Positions 55,683 to 64,000 of a stretch of DNA of 64,000 nucleotides are shown here, piece after piece; position 1 is the stretch's first letter, and each line of letters starts with the position of its first letter. This stretch comes from Candidatus Methylacidithermus pantelleriae (lineage in GTDB: Bacteria > Verrucomicrobiota > Verrucomicrobiia > Methylacidiphilales > Methylacidiphilaceae), in contig NZ_CAJNOB010000070.1 of the NCBI RefSeq assembly GCF_905250085.1, forward strand, positions 1-64,000. The letters are read 5' to 3'. The notes beneath the pieces were generated by a model. The model was given only the letters and a program-made list of their open reading frames with translations, was not told the DNA's origin and did no database searches. Made by a program: the position numbers and the translations under genes.

Positions 55683-57269
55683 TGGTTCCTAACCGTTCCC
55701 CAAACCACTGAGAACCAACCTCTACCTGGGAAGCTCGTTCGGCACGCCGGCCGAACAGCGCTGCCGCCGATTCGCCTGCCGCCATTCCGCTGGCAGACCC
55801 CCAGGTAGCGCCCAGTCCCGCTTTTTCGAGGACAGAGACGCAGCAGGCTACCCAGCGCCTCCCGTCCCGAGCTACGCTGCTTTGAGTCTCCGCCGAACTC
55901 CCTCCATAGAAACGACCATCCATCCTTCGTCCGATTGCTTGCGAGTAAGGCGAAAGGGGCCACCACTGCCATTGCGCGTAGGCACGACTGCCCCTTGCAC
56001 CGACGGGCGTTGGGAGAGACCCATCCCTCTCCGAGCGAGGGCACGAGGCCGCCCGATGGTGAAAACCCATCCCATGACGACGCGCCTGGTTGACCGCGCC
56101 GATCGTAGACGTGTAGGCCGGATCGACTTCGATCACCTCGACTCCGACAGCAAGATGCCGACTTGAGCATCGCGATCGCCTTGGCGTAGGCAAAGAAAGA
56201 GAGCCAACCCCAACGGGATCCGCTGACTCGAGCTTGAGTTCTCGCTTACGAAGATTTAATCGTTCAATCAGAAGTAACTCGCCGGATTCGGCGCAGGCCC
56301 TGACGATCTCCTTGCACCCATCAGTAAAAATCGCTTTCGCCCGCTCCCCCCTCTTACCATGGAGATTCCATCCGATCCGACGAAGATCCACCAGATTGCA
56401 GAAGCGGTCTGTTTCCGCCAAGGCGAGATAATCCTCGTTCGTGTCGATGCTAACCCCTCTGGCGGGGAGGCGTGTCACCAGGAAAATGGGTTGCGCTTCG
56501 GCGCTCGCAAGCATCCGCCACCCCCTTCTCGGTCCCACACCAAGCGGTAGCTTACTGCTCATTCCCCGCTTCCGGACGAGTTTCCCACTCTGGTGGTTGG
56601 GGCGGCCGTCACCATCCGGATAGCGCAGAGCACCGGGAGGATTCGTCTCCTGGGCCGTAGGCGAAAGCAGACGCCCTCAAGAATCCACCGTTGGCTCGGG
56701 CTCCTCCCTCCATCCGGCAGCCCAAACCGCAGCCAATAGCTTCTCGTCAGGGGGCACCGTGGCTTGGTAGGACTGATTGCCCACGGTTTCTTCCTTCAAC
56801 CCGAGCACATACAGCTGGCTCCCGGCCCGGCCTGCCAATTCCTCTTCCAGTCCGCATGGTTAGCGTGTCGGTTTTCTTCCAAGGAAAACTCTTTACGGGA
56901 AGAGGCAGCGCGAACCGAAACACAGACGCACCGGCTTGCGACTTCAGATGGGGCCAGGAACGCGTCGAGCTTCGTCCGCAGGATGGCCAGCCGCCGTTTT
57001 TTTCTGGCGCAGGCGGTTTGATCCCGGCTTCTTCTCCCCGAGCTCTTCGAGCTCGGGCCCGGAGGAGATGGAACCCTCGGGCGGACCAGCCAAACGGCTG
57101 CAGGAAGGATCGATTACCCTCGCGGAGCAAAACACCAACCAGACCGTATCTGGCAGAAAGAAGTCTGGCTCCCCCCGCCAGTAGAGCGTCGCATAGGTGT
57201 CAAACAATGCCCCTGTTCGGGCGTCACCCGCAACCGCGTCTGGTAAGGGAAAACAGAGAGCTTGCTCAT
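55683..57269 (-). pseudogene. tnpB: IS607 TnpB, broken (copy 2)
   Basis: The longest readable part (56562 to about 56000) holds the RuvC segments VSIDTNEDYLALAETDRF and LLLIERLNLRKRELKLES and the stretch VEVIEVDPAYTSTIGAVNQA, all typical of IS607-type TnpB. N- and C-terminal parts are in other frames. The RNA-guided nuclease is dead in this copy. Confidence 0.8.
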
Positions 57270-57832
57270 GCGATTGCTTTAAGCACCTCCTTGGGCATGG
57301 CTCTGCACGGATTTCTTCTCGTTAATGCCTGGCACACAATGAAACGATCCCGTCATGCAGGTCGCCCACGATATCGTCCGTCATCTCACTCGGATCCACC
57401 ACCACCACGATAGAATGACTCTGCGCGGCCCACGCCGGTTCCAGACACTCGAAACCGACACACGTCAGCCGGTCACGCTACTTGAGCGGGATGATGCCGA
57501 CCTTGGGATCACAAACCTGGCCAACGAGCCCTCTACGATGAGCGTTCATGCCGGAGCCGACCTCCTTTGACGGCCTTGGCGACCCGCAACGGTTTGCCTG
57601 AGAAGAAACTCGGAGAACCCAAGCGAATTGCCCCTCCCAATCCGCTTTTTTGATCGGCTCTGGACACCCGCGCGTAGAGGGCTACGCCATCAGGTGGTGT
57701 CTGCTCCGTATGAGCGATTGCTGTTCCGGTGGGCACCTATTCTACGGGAACAGGCAAACACTCCTCCTTCTACATCCGCCAAGCCCTCTTGTAGCAAATG
57801 CCCTGCCGCTTAGCCCACATACTCAACTTCAT
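57266..57832 (-). pseudogene. tnpA: IS607 TnpA serine recombinase, broken (copy 2)
   Basis: Starts MKLSMWAKRQGICYKRAWRM, the MerR-like DNA-binding start of IS607 TnpA, then TAG and a second TAG before VPTGTAIAHTE. The catalytic motif ALYARVS is intact with its Ser, but later frameshifts break the recombinase core. It ends in LKAIA overlapping the tnpB ATG. Confidence 0.8.
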
Positions 57833-58010
57833 TTTGATATCCTTCCTGAATAGCCTCATATCGATACTTTCTTTTAGCTGTTGGCAGCGCCACAAGCTGT
57901 TACAGAGGCAGCGCGCCCTTTCCCCTACTCCGTGCGGCGTCTTCCAAAGACAATTGGCAAAAGAAAACGCTCGAGCTCCGGCGTACTCGGCTGTACATTA
58001 GGCAGGACAC

Positions 58011-58505
58011 ATGAGTACACCCAAGCTTCAGGTCGGTGATCCAGCACCTGCACTAGAGGTAATTGATGACTCCGGGCAGTCCATTTCCCTGACGGCTATT
58101 TATGGAAAAGGTCCGGTCCTTATTTTTTTCTTCCCCAAATCAGACACTCCCGGTTGTACCAAAGAAGCCTGTGGCATTCGTGATCACTGGCACCAATTCC
58201 AAACTAAGGGTCTCCAGGTTCTTGGAGTGAGTACAGATCTCCCAGCAGCGCAACGGAAGTTTCGAGAAAAGTATCAACTACCCTTTCGGCTCATCTCTGA
58301 TCCCATGGGAAGTCTGATCGAAGCGTTTGGGGTCACTCGGCGACCCAGCGGCAATGCTTCCCGGGAATCTTTCCTTATTGTGGATGGGAAAATTGCCTGG
58401 CAAAACCCAAAGGTAAACCCTGAGATCCACGCCCAGGAAGTCCTGGAAGTCGTCGATCAGTTGGTTTCTTCGGCGAGCCGCCAGGCAGGCCCAGCCCCAA
58501 CTTAA
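58011..58505 (+). CDS. bcp: Thioredoxin-dependent peroxiredoxin, Bcp/PrxQ type
   Basis: Reduces hydrogen peroxide and organic hydroperoxides in the cytoplasm using thioredoxin. The thioredoxin-fold core carries FFFPKSDTPGCTKEACGIRD with peroxidatic Cys49 and resolving Cys54, the Cys-x4-Cys spacing of atypical two-Cys PrxQ/Bcp enzymes. The following RKFREKYQLPFRLISDPMG and a conserved Arg complete the active site. 164 residues is slightly long, with a polar C-terminal extension. AGGCAGG precedes the ATG. It stands alone after the second IS607 relic. Confidence 0.95.
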   Translation: MSTPKLQVGDPAPALEVIDDSGQSISLTAIYGKGPVLIFFFPKSDTPGCTKEACGIRDHWHQFQTKGLQVLGVSTDLPAAQRKFREKYQLPFRLISDPMGSLIEAFGVTRRPSGNASRESFLIVDGKIAWQNPKVNPEIHAQEVLEVVDQLVSSASRQAGPAPT

Positions 58506-58717
58506 TCGCTGGAATCCTCCGAATCTGGCGTAGGGTCGAAATCGATCCCTGGTCGAAATCCACATCTTAGGAGCGCCTCTATTGGGCTTTCCGCAAGAAT
58601 ATGCCTAAAAGCCCCCTTTCCTTCGTGACCCACGCCTCTTCCCGAGCAACCAGTCGTTATACCTTCCAGAATCCGCCTGTTACCCTCTATCCTCCACTGG
58701 ACACAGTAAAGAAGCAT
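58502..58717 (-). CDS. Possible small hypothetical protein convergent with bcp
   Basis: A 71-codon frame whose stop shares bases with the bcp stop. Its text (FRHILAESPIEALLRCGFRP) looks protein-like and includes an acidic C-terminus. No family recognised and no strong ribosome binding site. Confidence 0.3.
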   Translation of the reverse strand: MLLYCVQWRIEGNRRILEGITTGCSGRGVGHEGKGAFRHILAESPIEALLRCGFRPGIDFDPTPDSEDSSD

Positions 58718-59503
58718 AGCATCACCCTCTCTTTCAACTAAAGCCTCATGACTCTGATGTTACGCATTTACTCAAAAAAAAAGGGTCTAAGATTATCCTA
58801 AAAAGATAGGCGTTAGTTGCCAGCGCTGGTGGAAATACGCTCAACATAAAAGGTTAGGATGCCAAACTTTAGCCGCAAGCGTCATCTGTCTTCCTAGACC
58901 TTGAAAAGTTTTTCGCATCCGCTGGGTCCCGCCACATGACCCCCCACGTGGATCGGGATCTCTTCACCCAGGGCAAGAATCGAGAAGAAGCGCTTTTTAG
59001 TCGATCCGCTCGAACTCTCCCTGCTGCGGTCGACTGCGAGCCGGCGATGCCGCCTTAACCCCCTCCGAGGGAGAGGTTTGGAAAGATCCAGAGATTAAGA
59101 AGCCTTCTCGGCCGAGAGTCGACTCCAAGACAAAGCCTCTTTGCACAAGCTTCTCGCTTCCACTGCCCGAGCACGCGCATCAACCTGGAAATCTGCGTGT
59201 TCCTGCGAAGAAATCTTTTGGCTTCCCCTGGACAACTTCTCTGCCACAATGCCCAATTCATTAGGAGCCAAACAATGCAACCAAAAAGAGCTCCCTATAA
59301 GTAAACCTTCCCTTTTGTTTCGAACTTACCTCCGAATCACGTCATCAGAATAGGCATAGAGTGCTGACCCCCACGGGAGTACTGGCAGGCAGCCGTATGA
59401 AAGTCAAATACCCAGCCAGATCGACTCTGGGATTCCCTCCACATTCCCATCTGTCGGAGCCGTATTGTTCTCCTTCTCTTTGGGAAAATCGACGTACCAG
59501 CTC
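58718..59503. other. About 790 bases without a recognisable gene
   Basis: Short frames only. Nothing with a start signal or domain was found. Confidence 0.4.
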
Positions 59504-59986
59504 CTACCCATCGAGTTTCTTTTCCCGGGTCAAGCTCCCGCTGGCGGGCGGCTCCCTTTTCCCTATAGCGCTAACGATAAGCATAGGAACCCGTGTTCGA
59601 TGCCTGACTTCTTCAATGGGAGTGCCAAGAAGTGCATCAGCCAAGTATCGATGCCCATGGCTTGTCATCGCAATGAGGTCGCATCCTTCCTCCTCGGCAA
59701 TCCGCAGAATTTCCTCGGCCGGTTCACCCCAAGCAAGCCTCGTCCCGACTCGAAGATGCCCTTTGTCGCGGAGTTCCCGCGCAAGTTTTTCGACGTATTC
59801 ACGATCCTCTCGCATCTCGCGAGATTCTGCCAAATTAAGCCACTCCTTATGGCGTGCAGCCCACCCGTGCGAAACGCGAACAAGTAATAGCTCTGCCATG
59901 AGCGTTCGTGCTAGTTCGCTCACGTGTGGCAGGAGCACCTGGTCGGCGTTCGTGCGATCCAGAGCGACCAAGATTTTTCGATACAT
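59504..59986 (-). CDS. Universal stress protein UspA family
   Basis: Single Usp domain of about 140 residues plus a short tail. ATG 59986 begins MYRKILVALDRTNADQVLLP, the canonical first strand and loop, with GAGGGGG 9 bases before it; the longer upstream frame is not needed. The closing part CDLIAMTSHGHRYLADALLG leads to VPMLIV, near the nucleotide-binding consensus Gly-x2-Gly-x9-Gly-Ser, but with Tyr in place of the second Gly, so ATP binding is uncertain. These proteins help survival under stress or growth arrest. Confidence 0.9.
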   Translation of the reverse strand: MYRKILVALDRTNADQVLLPHVSELARTLMAELLLVRVSHGWAARHKEWLNLAESREMREDREYVEKLARELRDKGHLRVGTRLAWGEPAEEILRIAEEEGCDLIAMTSHGHRYLADALLGTPIEEVRHRTRVPMLIVSAIGKREPPASGSLTREKKLDG

Positions 59987-60572
59987 GCGCTTCCCCCTCT
60001 CTTTAGTCGCATTCGGCCCATACGCCTCGAACGATATTCTCAAGAAAATCGAGCTCCACCACTCCTTTCTTGTTTCCGTTGCTTGGAAACACAAAAAACA
60101 CGACCCCAAAATCTACGGATAGTAAAAGAAAAAGGAGTGGCAAAAGACTGCATAAGTTCGCTATGGCAGGATCCATGAACCGTTCCATTCCTCTTGACTG
60201 TCTTCTTACGTTCGACCACCTGCGTGGCCGCAATAAGCAGCCGGCCTAGAAAAGCTAAGGGCCAGACTGGTCTCCTTCGTGCCCGGCCAAAGTAATCACA
60301 TCAACAGGGAGCAATGCTTTCTATTGCAGCTTCCCGGGGTCTCTTCCCCTGACAAATGCTTGTCAAATGGGGTCGTTCTGCCCAATCCCGTGTAGGGTCA
60401 CTGTAGGTTTTGCCTTTCGGTTCCGCTTCGAGCACGGTCTTTGCCAAGGCCGTGGACTGACCCCCTTTTCCAATTGCTTTTATGTAAGGCCGGAAGCCCA
60501 CGCGGCAGGACCTTTTGGGATGGGCCCTTCTTTCAAAGCCTAAGGAAGGGCAGTTTCCGATGTCTACCCGCA
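59987..60572. other. About 590 bases without a recognisable gene
   Basis: Likely holds the uspA promoter; no supported coding frame. Confidence 0.4.
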
Positions 60573-61649
60573 TTATTGTTCCCAGCGAGAGGCCTCCTTC
60601 TGAAGCTGCAACATGCGGTCGGCTTCTTTCCAGCAGTCGCACGCGGGTTTCCAAAGGCAAACGGCGCCCACAAGCCCTATCATCCAGCCGAGAACTCCCC
60701 AGGTAGAGAGAAGGCAAACCGAGAGAAAAGTCGAAAGGATATAGCACGTGCGCCATCCTTTAAGGATTGGCAAGCCTTTTGCCCAGCTCTCCGCAGGTTC
60801 AGCCAAGAGTTTTTCCCACAGCTGGGCTTCTTGCTGAAGGAGCCCCTTTGTCCGCCGCCATAGAGGTCCCAAAAGGACAAGTTGGACCACGCCGAGAACC
60901 TCTGCTAGCTTCTTAGAGGGCAAAAGGTCCTCTGAGATAAGAAAAACCCCCTCAGGAAGACCAAGAAGAAACACTTGACTCCAGATCAGCCGTTCACGGA
61001 TCTCGCCTAAAACGTGTAAAGAAAAAGGGGGTTCCCCTTCGCCTCTCCACACAAGCGCCCCGGAAGCTAAAGACGTAAACAGAAGCCCAACCAGATCCGG
61101 GCATCGCGGTGGCCTGCACGTTTCTTTTTGAATAAGAAGCCAAAACATGAAGCCTGCTCCGGCGATAAGGCTCCAAACCATAGCTTGGGGAAAGGGACGA
61201 AAGGGCCAAAACAGAGCCAGTATGGCCAGTACATGGCCAAGGTTTTTTCGATCAACATTAGACAATATTTCTTTTCTACCGATCCGCCACGTGCTTGGCC
61301 TCGGCTTTTCCGAGGCTTGTTGGTCGGAAGGGCCTAAGACCGAAAGAAATCCGATGCAAAATCCTGTGGCCGCTGACAAAGACTCTAGTGCGTATATAGA
61401 CCAGTGCGAGAATAAGCCGATTCCAAAGATGACCAAGTGAATTCTTGTAAGCCCATGAGCAATCGCGTGCGCTAGGAGAAAAATTTCCTTTGTTAGGCTA
61501 GGAAAACGGCTTTTTGCATAGTCCCCAGCGGACTGCCCTAGAAGGATACCTTCAGCCGTCCAGGTCCAAACGACAAAAGCTATTTGGAGGCCTGGGCCAA
61601 ATAGATCGTTAATACGCGTGCTACAAGAGGAGAGCGTGGCTTGTTCCAT
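60573..61649 (-). CDS. Polytopic membrane protein of unknown function
   Basis: A 358-residue protein with about eight hydrophobic helices: near residues 22-40, 55-75, 80-105, 140-155, 160-178, 190-205, 270-290 and 305-335. A short polar, Trp/Glu-rich C-terminus follows. His residues in the second and third helices (HAIAHGLTRIHLVIF) are noticeable and could bind metal or heme, but no family motif is recognised. It lies 90 bases downstream of an exported-protein gene on the same strand and may be co-transcribed with it. Confidence 0.7.
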   Translation of the reverse strand: MEQATLSSCSTRINDLFGPGLQIAFVVWTWTAEGILLGQSAGDYAKSRFPSLTKEIFLLAHAIAHGLTRIHLVIFGIGLFSHWSIYALESLSAATGFCIGFLSVLGPSDQQASEKPRPSTWRIGRKEILSNVDRKNLGHVLAILALFWPFRPFPQAMVWSLIAGAGFMFWLLIQKETCRPPRCPDLVGLLFTSLASGALVWRGEGEPPFSLHVLGEIRERLIWSQVFLLGLPEGVFLISEDLLPSKKLAEVLGVVQLVLLGPLWRRTKGLLQQEAQLWEKLLAEPAESWAKGLPILKGWRTCYILSTFLSVCLLSTWGVLGWMIGLVGAVCLWKPACDCWKEADRMLQLQKEASRWEQ

Positions 61650-61739
61650 CCCTAGGATGAGGGAAGTAGCAGCCTTTTCCAGTTAGCTTCCCCTAAGAAG
61701 GTAGCTTCATGGAAAATAGTGTCGTTTTTCGTATCGGTT

Positions 61740-62525
61740 CTACTTCCTGGCGGGAAGGTAATAGATTCGACCATTATATAGAACCGGAATCCAGCGGGGT
61801 TTCTTTGGTTCTTTAGAAGCTTTCGTTTGTTTCTTCTCTTTTGGAGAGGGTTTCTTTTGTTCTTCTTTTTTTACAGAGACATCCTTTTGTTTCGCGGAAG
61901 AACGGGAATTGGCAGAAACAGCTGGCAAACCCTGGGAGGAGCTCTTCTGGCTAGCGGCGAGCTCTGTCTTCTTTTTGATATCATGTTTGTCGCTACTGGA
62001 AGAAGCGGCCTCTCCTTTTGCCTCAGAACGGGGAATTATGGGAGCGCCCTCGGATGGTCGCGGCAAGGTAGGAGGGAGAGAGATTTCTGGCTTGGGTGTC
62101 TCTGCAAAAGCTCCGTAGCGATCAACACACAAGTTGCCAGCCTCAACGCGAACGACGTATCCATGAGCCCGCGCGGCCTCTTGAGCCATCGCAAGGGCAT
62201 CAGTCTGCCAATAGCTTCCCTCCACCCATCCAGTAATATCCGGCCGAGGAGTGTAGTTAAGATGGGCCCTCTGAGCCATCGTTGCCAGGAATTGGTTTAG
62301 ATCCATCCCAAACACGACGAATGGCCTGGAGGGACTTGCCGGAATCTGGGCATGGGTTAACGACTGTGCCTTTTGAGGCTTTTCCTTAAACTCTATCCTA
62401 AACGGAGGATTACTAGGAGCTTCCTGAGCAAAAACCCAGCTAAAACTGGCGAAGGGAAGGAAGATGCTTCCAACCCAAAGAGGCCAAAGGCGCCATCGGA
62501 TCAGGATCAAGCAAGGGATTTTCAT
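61740..62525 (-). CDS. Exported protein with secretin-type (STN-like) N-domain and Lys-rich tail
   Basis: A signal peptide (about residues 12-34, cleavage near FAQ) is followed by a domain of about 75 residues with a secretin/STN pattern: FGMDLNQFLATMAQRAHLNY, ITGWVEGSYW, ALAMAQEAARAHGYVVRVE. A very Lys/Ser-rich linker (residues about 165-240) and a short C-terminal strand (WIPVLYNGRIYYLPARK) follow. The design suggests an envelope protein that contacts the outer membrane or peptidoglycan. It resembles in layout, but not clearly in sequence, the T4S-block protein at 16.8 kb. Confidence 0.65.
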   Translation of the reverse strand: MKIPCLILIRWRLWPLWVGSIFLPFASFSWVFAQEAPSNPPFRIEFKEKPQKAQSLTHAQIPASPSRPFVVFGMDLNQFLATMAQRAHLNYTPRPDITGWVEGSYWQTDALAMAQEAARAHGYVVRVEAGNLCVDRYGAFAETPKPEISLPPTLPRPSEGAPIIPRSEAKGEAASSSSDKHDIKKKTELAASQKSSSQGLPAVSANSRSSAKQKDVSVKKEEQKKPSPKEKKQTKASKEPKKPRWIPVLYNGRIYYLPARK

Positions 62526-62949
62526 ATTCTAACCCCTAATATGGGGTGAAGACCCGGAAGAGCGCTGGCCTCTCTGAACGTTTTCTTGGGAGCACCCAAA
62601 GAAAAATCCTTTTTTGCCAGGAAAACCAAGCGACTGTACAATATGCCCCACTTTTGGACGGAAAAGACTACGCGGGCTTTTGGGCTTCTTAGCTTGTTGA
62701 TCTTTTCGCTCCCTGGGAACCAGTAGAGTCGAGCAGTGGCACGAGGTGACGTAGGAGAGTCCACTCGCGGCTACTCCGTTCGCTTGGAGCACACCCTCAA
62801 ACCTCTCTCCCTATCAACGGTTTCCACTCCCTGCTTGATCCTACCAAGCACGCAGATTTCCTGCATTCGGCTTTCAGACAAGGCTAGCGCGGGTTCTGCC
62901 CAGGCAGGTTGCCTGAACCGTGTTTGCTTCCTCAGGCAATGTGCTCCAA
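62526..62949. other. About 420 bases without a recognisable gene
   Basis: Lies between the exported-protein gene and the third IS607 relic; no supported frame. Confidence 0.35.
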
Positions 62950-64000
62950 AACCGTTCCTAAAACGATCGACAATCATTCCCCTACCAGTACCAGAAAAGA
63001 TCCCCCGGCACGCTGGCCCGACAGTGCTGCCGATGATTCGCATGTGCCGGGGTTATACCTGTAAGGCCCGGGTGGCGCGGCGTCCCACGTTTTCGGGGAC
63101 AGAGGCGCGGGAGGCAATCGATTGCCTTCCGACCGCCCATGCGCTGCATGCGCCGCTTTGAGTCTCCCCCGAACCCCCTCCATAGAAAGGTCCATACATC
63201 CCTCGTCCGATTGCTTCCGGGTAAGGCGAAGGTGACATGACTACCTCTGGCATGGATGGGCGTTCGGAGAGCTGCAATCCTCTCCAGGCGACGGCACGAG
63301 GCCGCGCGCTAGTGAAAACTTGCGCTATGACGAAGCGCGTGGTTGACCGCATTGATCACGGAGGTACAGGCTGGGTTGAGTTCGGTCACCTCGACTCCGA
63401 TAGAAAAAAGCCGACGTGAGCCATGGCGATCGCCTTGCCGGTAGGCGAAGGAAAAGAGCGAGCGGGCCCAAACAGGATCCACCGACTCAAGCTCGAGCCT
63501 TGCTTCTTCCAAGATCCAATCGTTCGATTACAAGCCCCTTGTCTGATTCGGCATCGTCGGCCCGGGCAATCTTTTGGCGCCCACTAGCAAAAACCGCTTT
63601 AGCGTGCTCTTCGCTCTTGCCATGGGGATTCTGCAGATCCCTTCGGCTTCCAGAGAAGTTCCCTAGCCTTAATTGGCGCGCTGCCCATCTGGCTGGCGGA
63701 GAGCGCCTAGAGGACCCCCTCCTGGCCATGGGCGAAGCACAGCACGACCTTAAGAGCCAGGTATTGGCTTAGGCTTCCCCATCCCCCGGGCAGCCGCAGC
63801 CGCAGCGGATAGGCTCCGGTCCGTGGATACGTTGGTTTGGCGGACGGGTTGCCAGCGGTTTTTTTCTTCCGATCCCAGCACAAAGAGCTAGCTCTTCCAC
63901 TCCGCGTGCCAATCGTTCTTCCAAGCGGCGTGATGCGCATAGTCGTTTTCTTCCAACGAAAACTCTTTTACGGAAAGAGGCGGAGCGAAGGCAAACAGAG
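62950..64000 (-). mobile_element. Decayed IS607-family element, copy 3 (tnpB part, cut by window edge)
   Basis: C-terminal and middle parts of an IS607 TnpB are readable across frames: about 63.0-63.35 kb matches the C-termini of copies 1 and 2, VEVTELNPACTSVINAVNHA lies near 63.37 kb, and VIERLDLG near 63.52 kb. The right window edge falls within the N-terminal region, so tnpA should lie just outside. Same orientation as the other copies. Confidence 0.75.

Larger units (their letters stand above)
55683..57832 (-). mobile_element. Decayed IS607-family element, copy 2
   Basis: tnpA and tnpB remnants in the same order and orientation as copy 1, with the tnpA stop and tnpB start overlapping (57266-57269). 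This copy retains the ATG of tnpA and the longest open TnpB stretch of the three. Confidence 0.82.

Overview
The window reads as chromosome or integrated-element DNA from a Gram-negative bacterium with moderate GC. It carries lipoproteins, a type IV secretion (T4S) core complex, a heptose-biosynthesis fusion and an imuA-imuB-dnaE2 mutasome. I lean towards Verrucomicrobiota (a Methylacidiphilaceae-like methanotroph) from overall gene style and an orphan HupH-like hydrogenase-maturation gene, but no rRNA or strict marker is present and this is low confidence.

Layout. (1) 1-28.3 kb is a T4S/conjugation-type locus. A PilB/GspE-type ATPase (minus strand) diverges from VirB8-, VirB9/TraK- and VirB10/TraB-like genes and a lipoprotein gene. 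A decayed IS607 element and a large ParB-like gene interrupt the cluster. It then resumes with exported and membrane proteins, a VirB2-like pilin, VirB3 and VirB4, followed by a run of exported proteins of unknown function. No relaxase or coupling protein is seen. (2) 29.1-36 kb is a housekeeping block: a dead IS1634 fragment, yceD-rpmF-plsX-fabH (minus), nrdR with a NrdR-box-like palindrome, and glnB (with a sigma-54-like promoter) followed by glnA and a terminator. (3) 36.6-41.8 kb is the error-prone repair operon imuA-imuB-dnaE2, with a perfect palindrome touching the first start codon. (4) 41.9-47.1 kb holds the orphan HupH-like gene, a strikingly GC-rich pyruvate phosphate dikinase gene that looks recently acquired, and an O-methyltransferase gene. 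(5) 47.4-57.8 kb is a graveyard of mobile DNA: a probable ORF-less group II intron, a wrecked IS256 transposase, a dead Phd/VapC-type toxin-antitoxin pair, an IS1634 element with intact 15-bp ends but two in-frame TGA codons, a TnpB C-terminal relic and a second IS607 relic. tRNA-Arg(CCG) and a GmhB-GmhA fusion lie inside this stretch. (6) 58-62.5 kb holds a Bcp peroxiredoxin, a universal stress protein and two envelope proteins. (7) A third IS607 relic runs off the right edge.

How the parts work together. The T4S genes would build an envelope-spanning channel (VirB8/9/10 plus lipoprotein), a pilus (VirB2/3) and an energiser (VirB4), but the ATPase partner looks like a type II secretion/type IV pilus motor rather than VirB11. 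yceD-rpmF-plsX-fabH couples ribosome protein and phospholipid/fatty-acid initiation, glnB-glnA is ammonium assimilation, and imuA-imuB-dnaE2 is damage-induced mutagenesis.

The strongest leads are the unusual T4S locus with its many unknown exported partners, its VirB4 with Asp replaced by Gly in Walker B, the 24-bp perfect palindrome near parB, and the IS1634 transposase whose only two interruptions are TGA codons.
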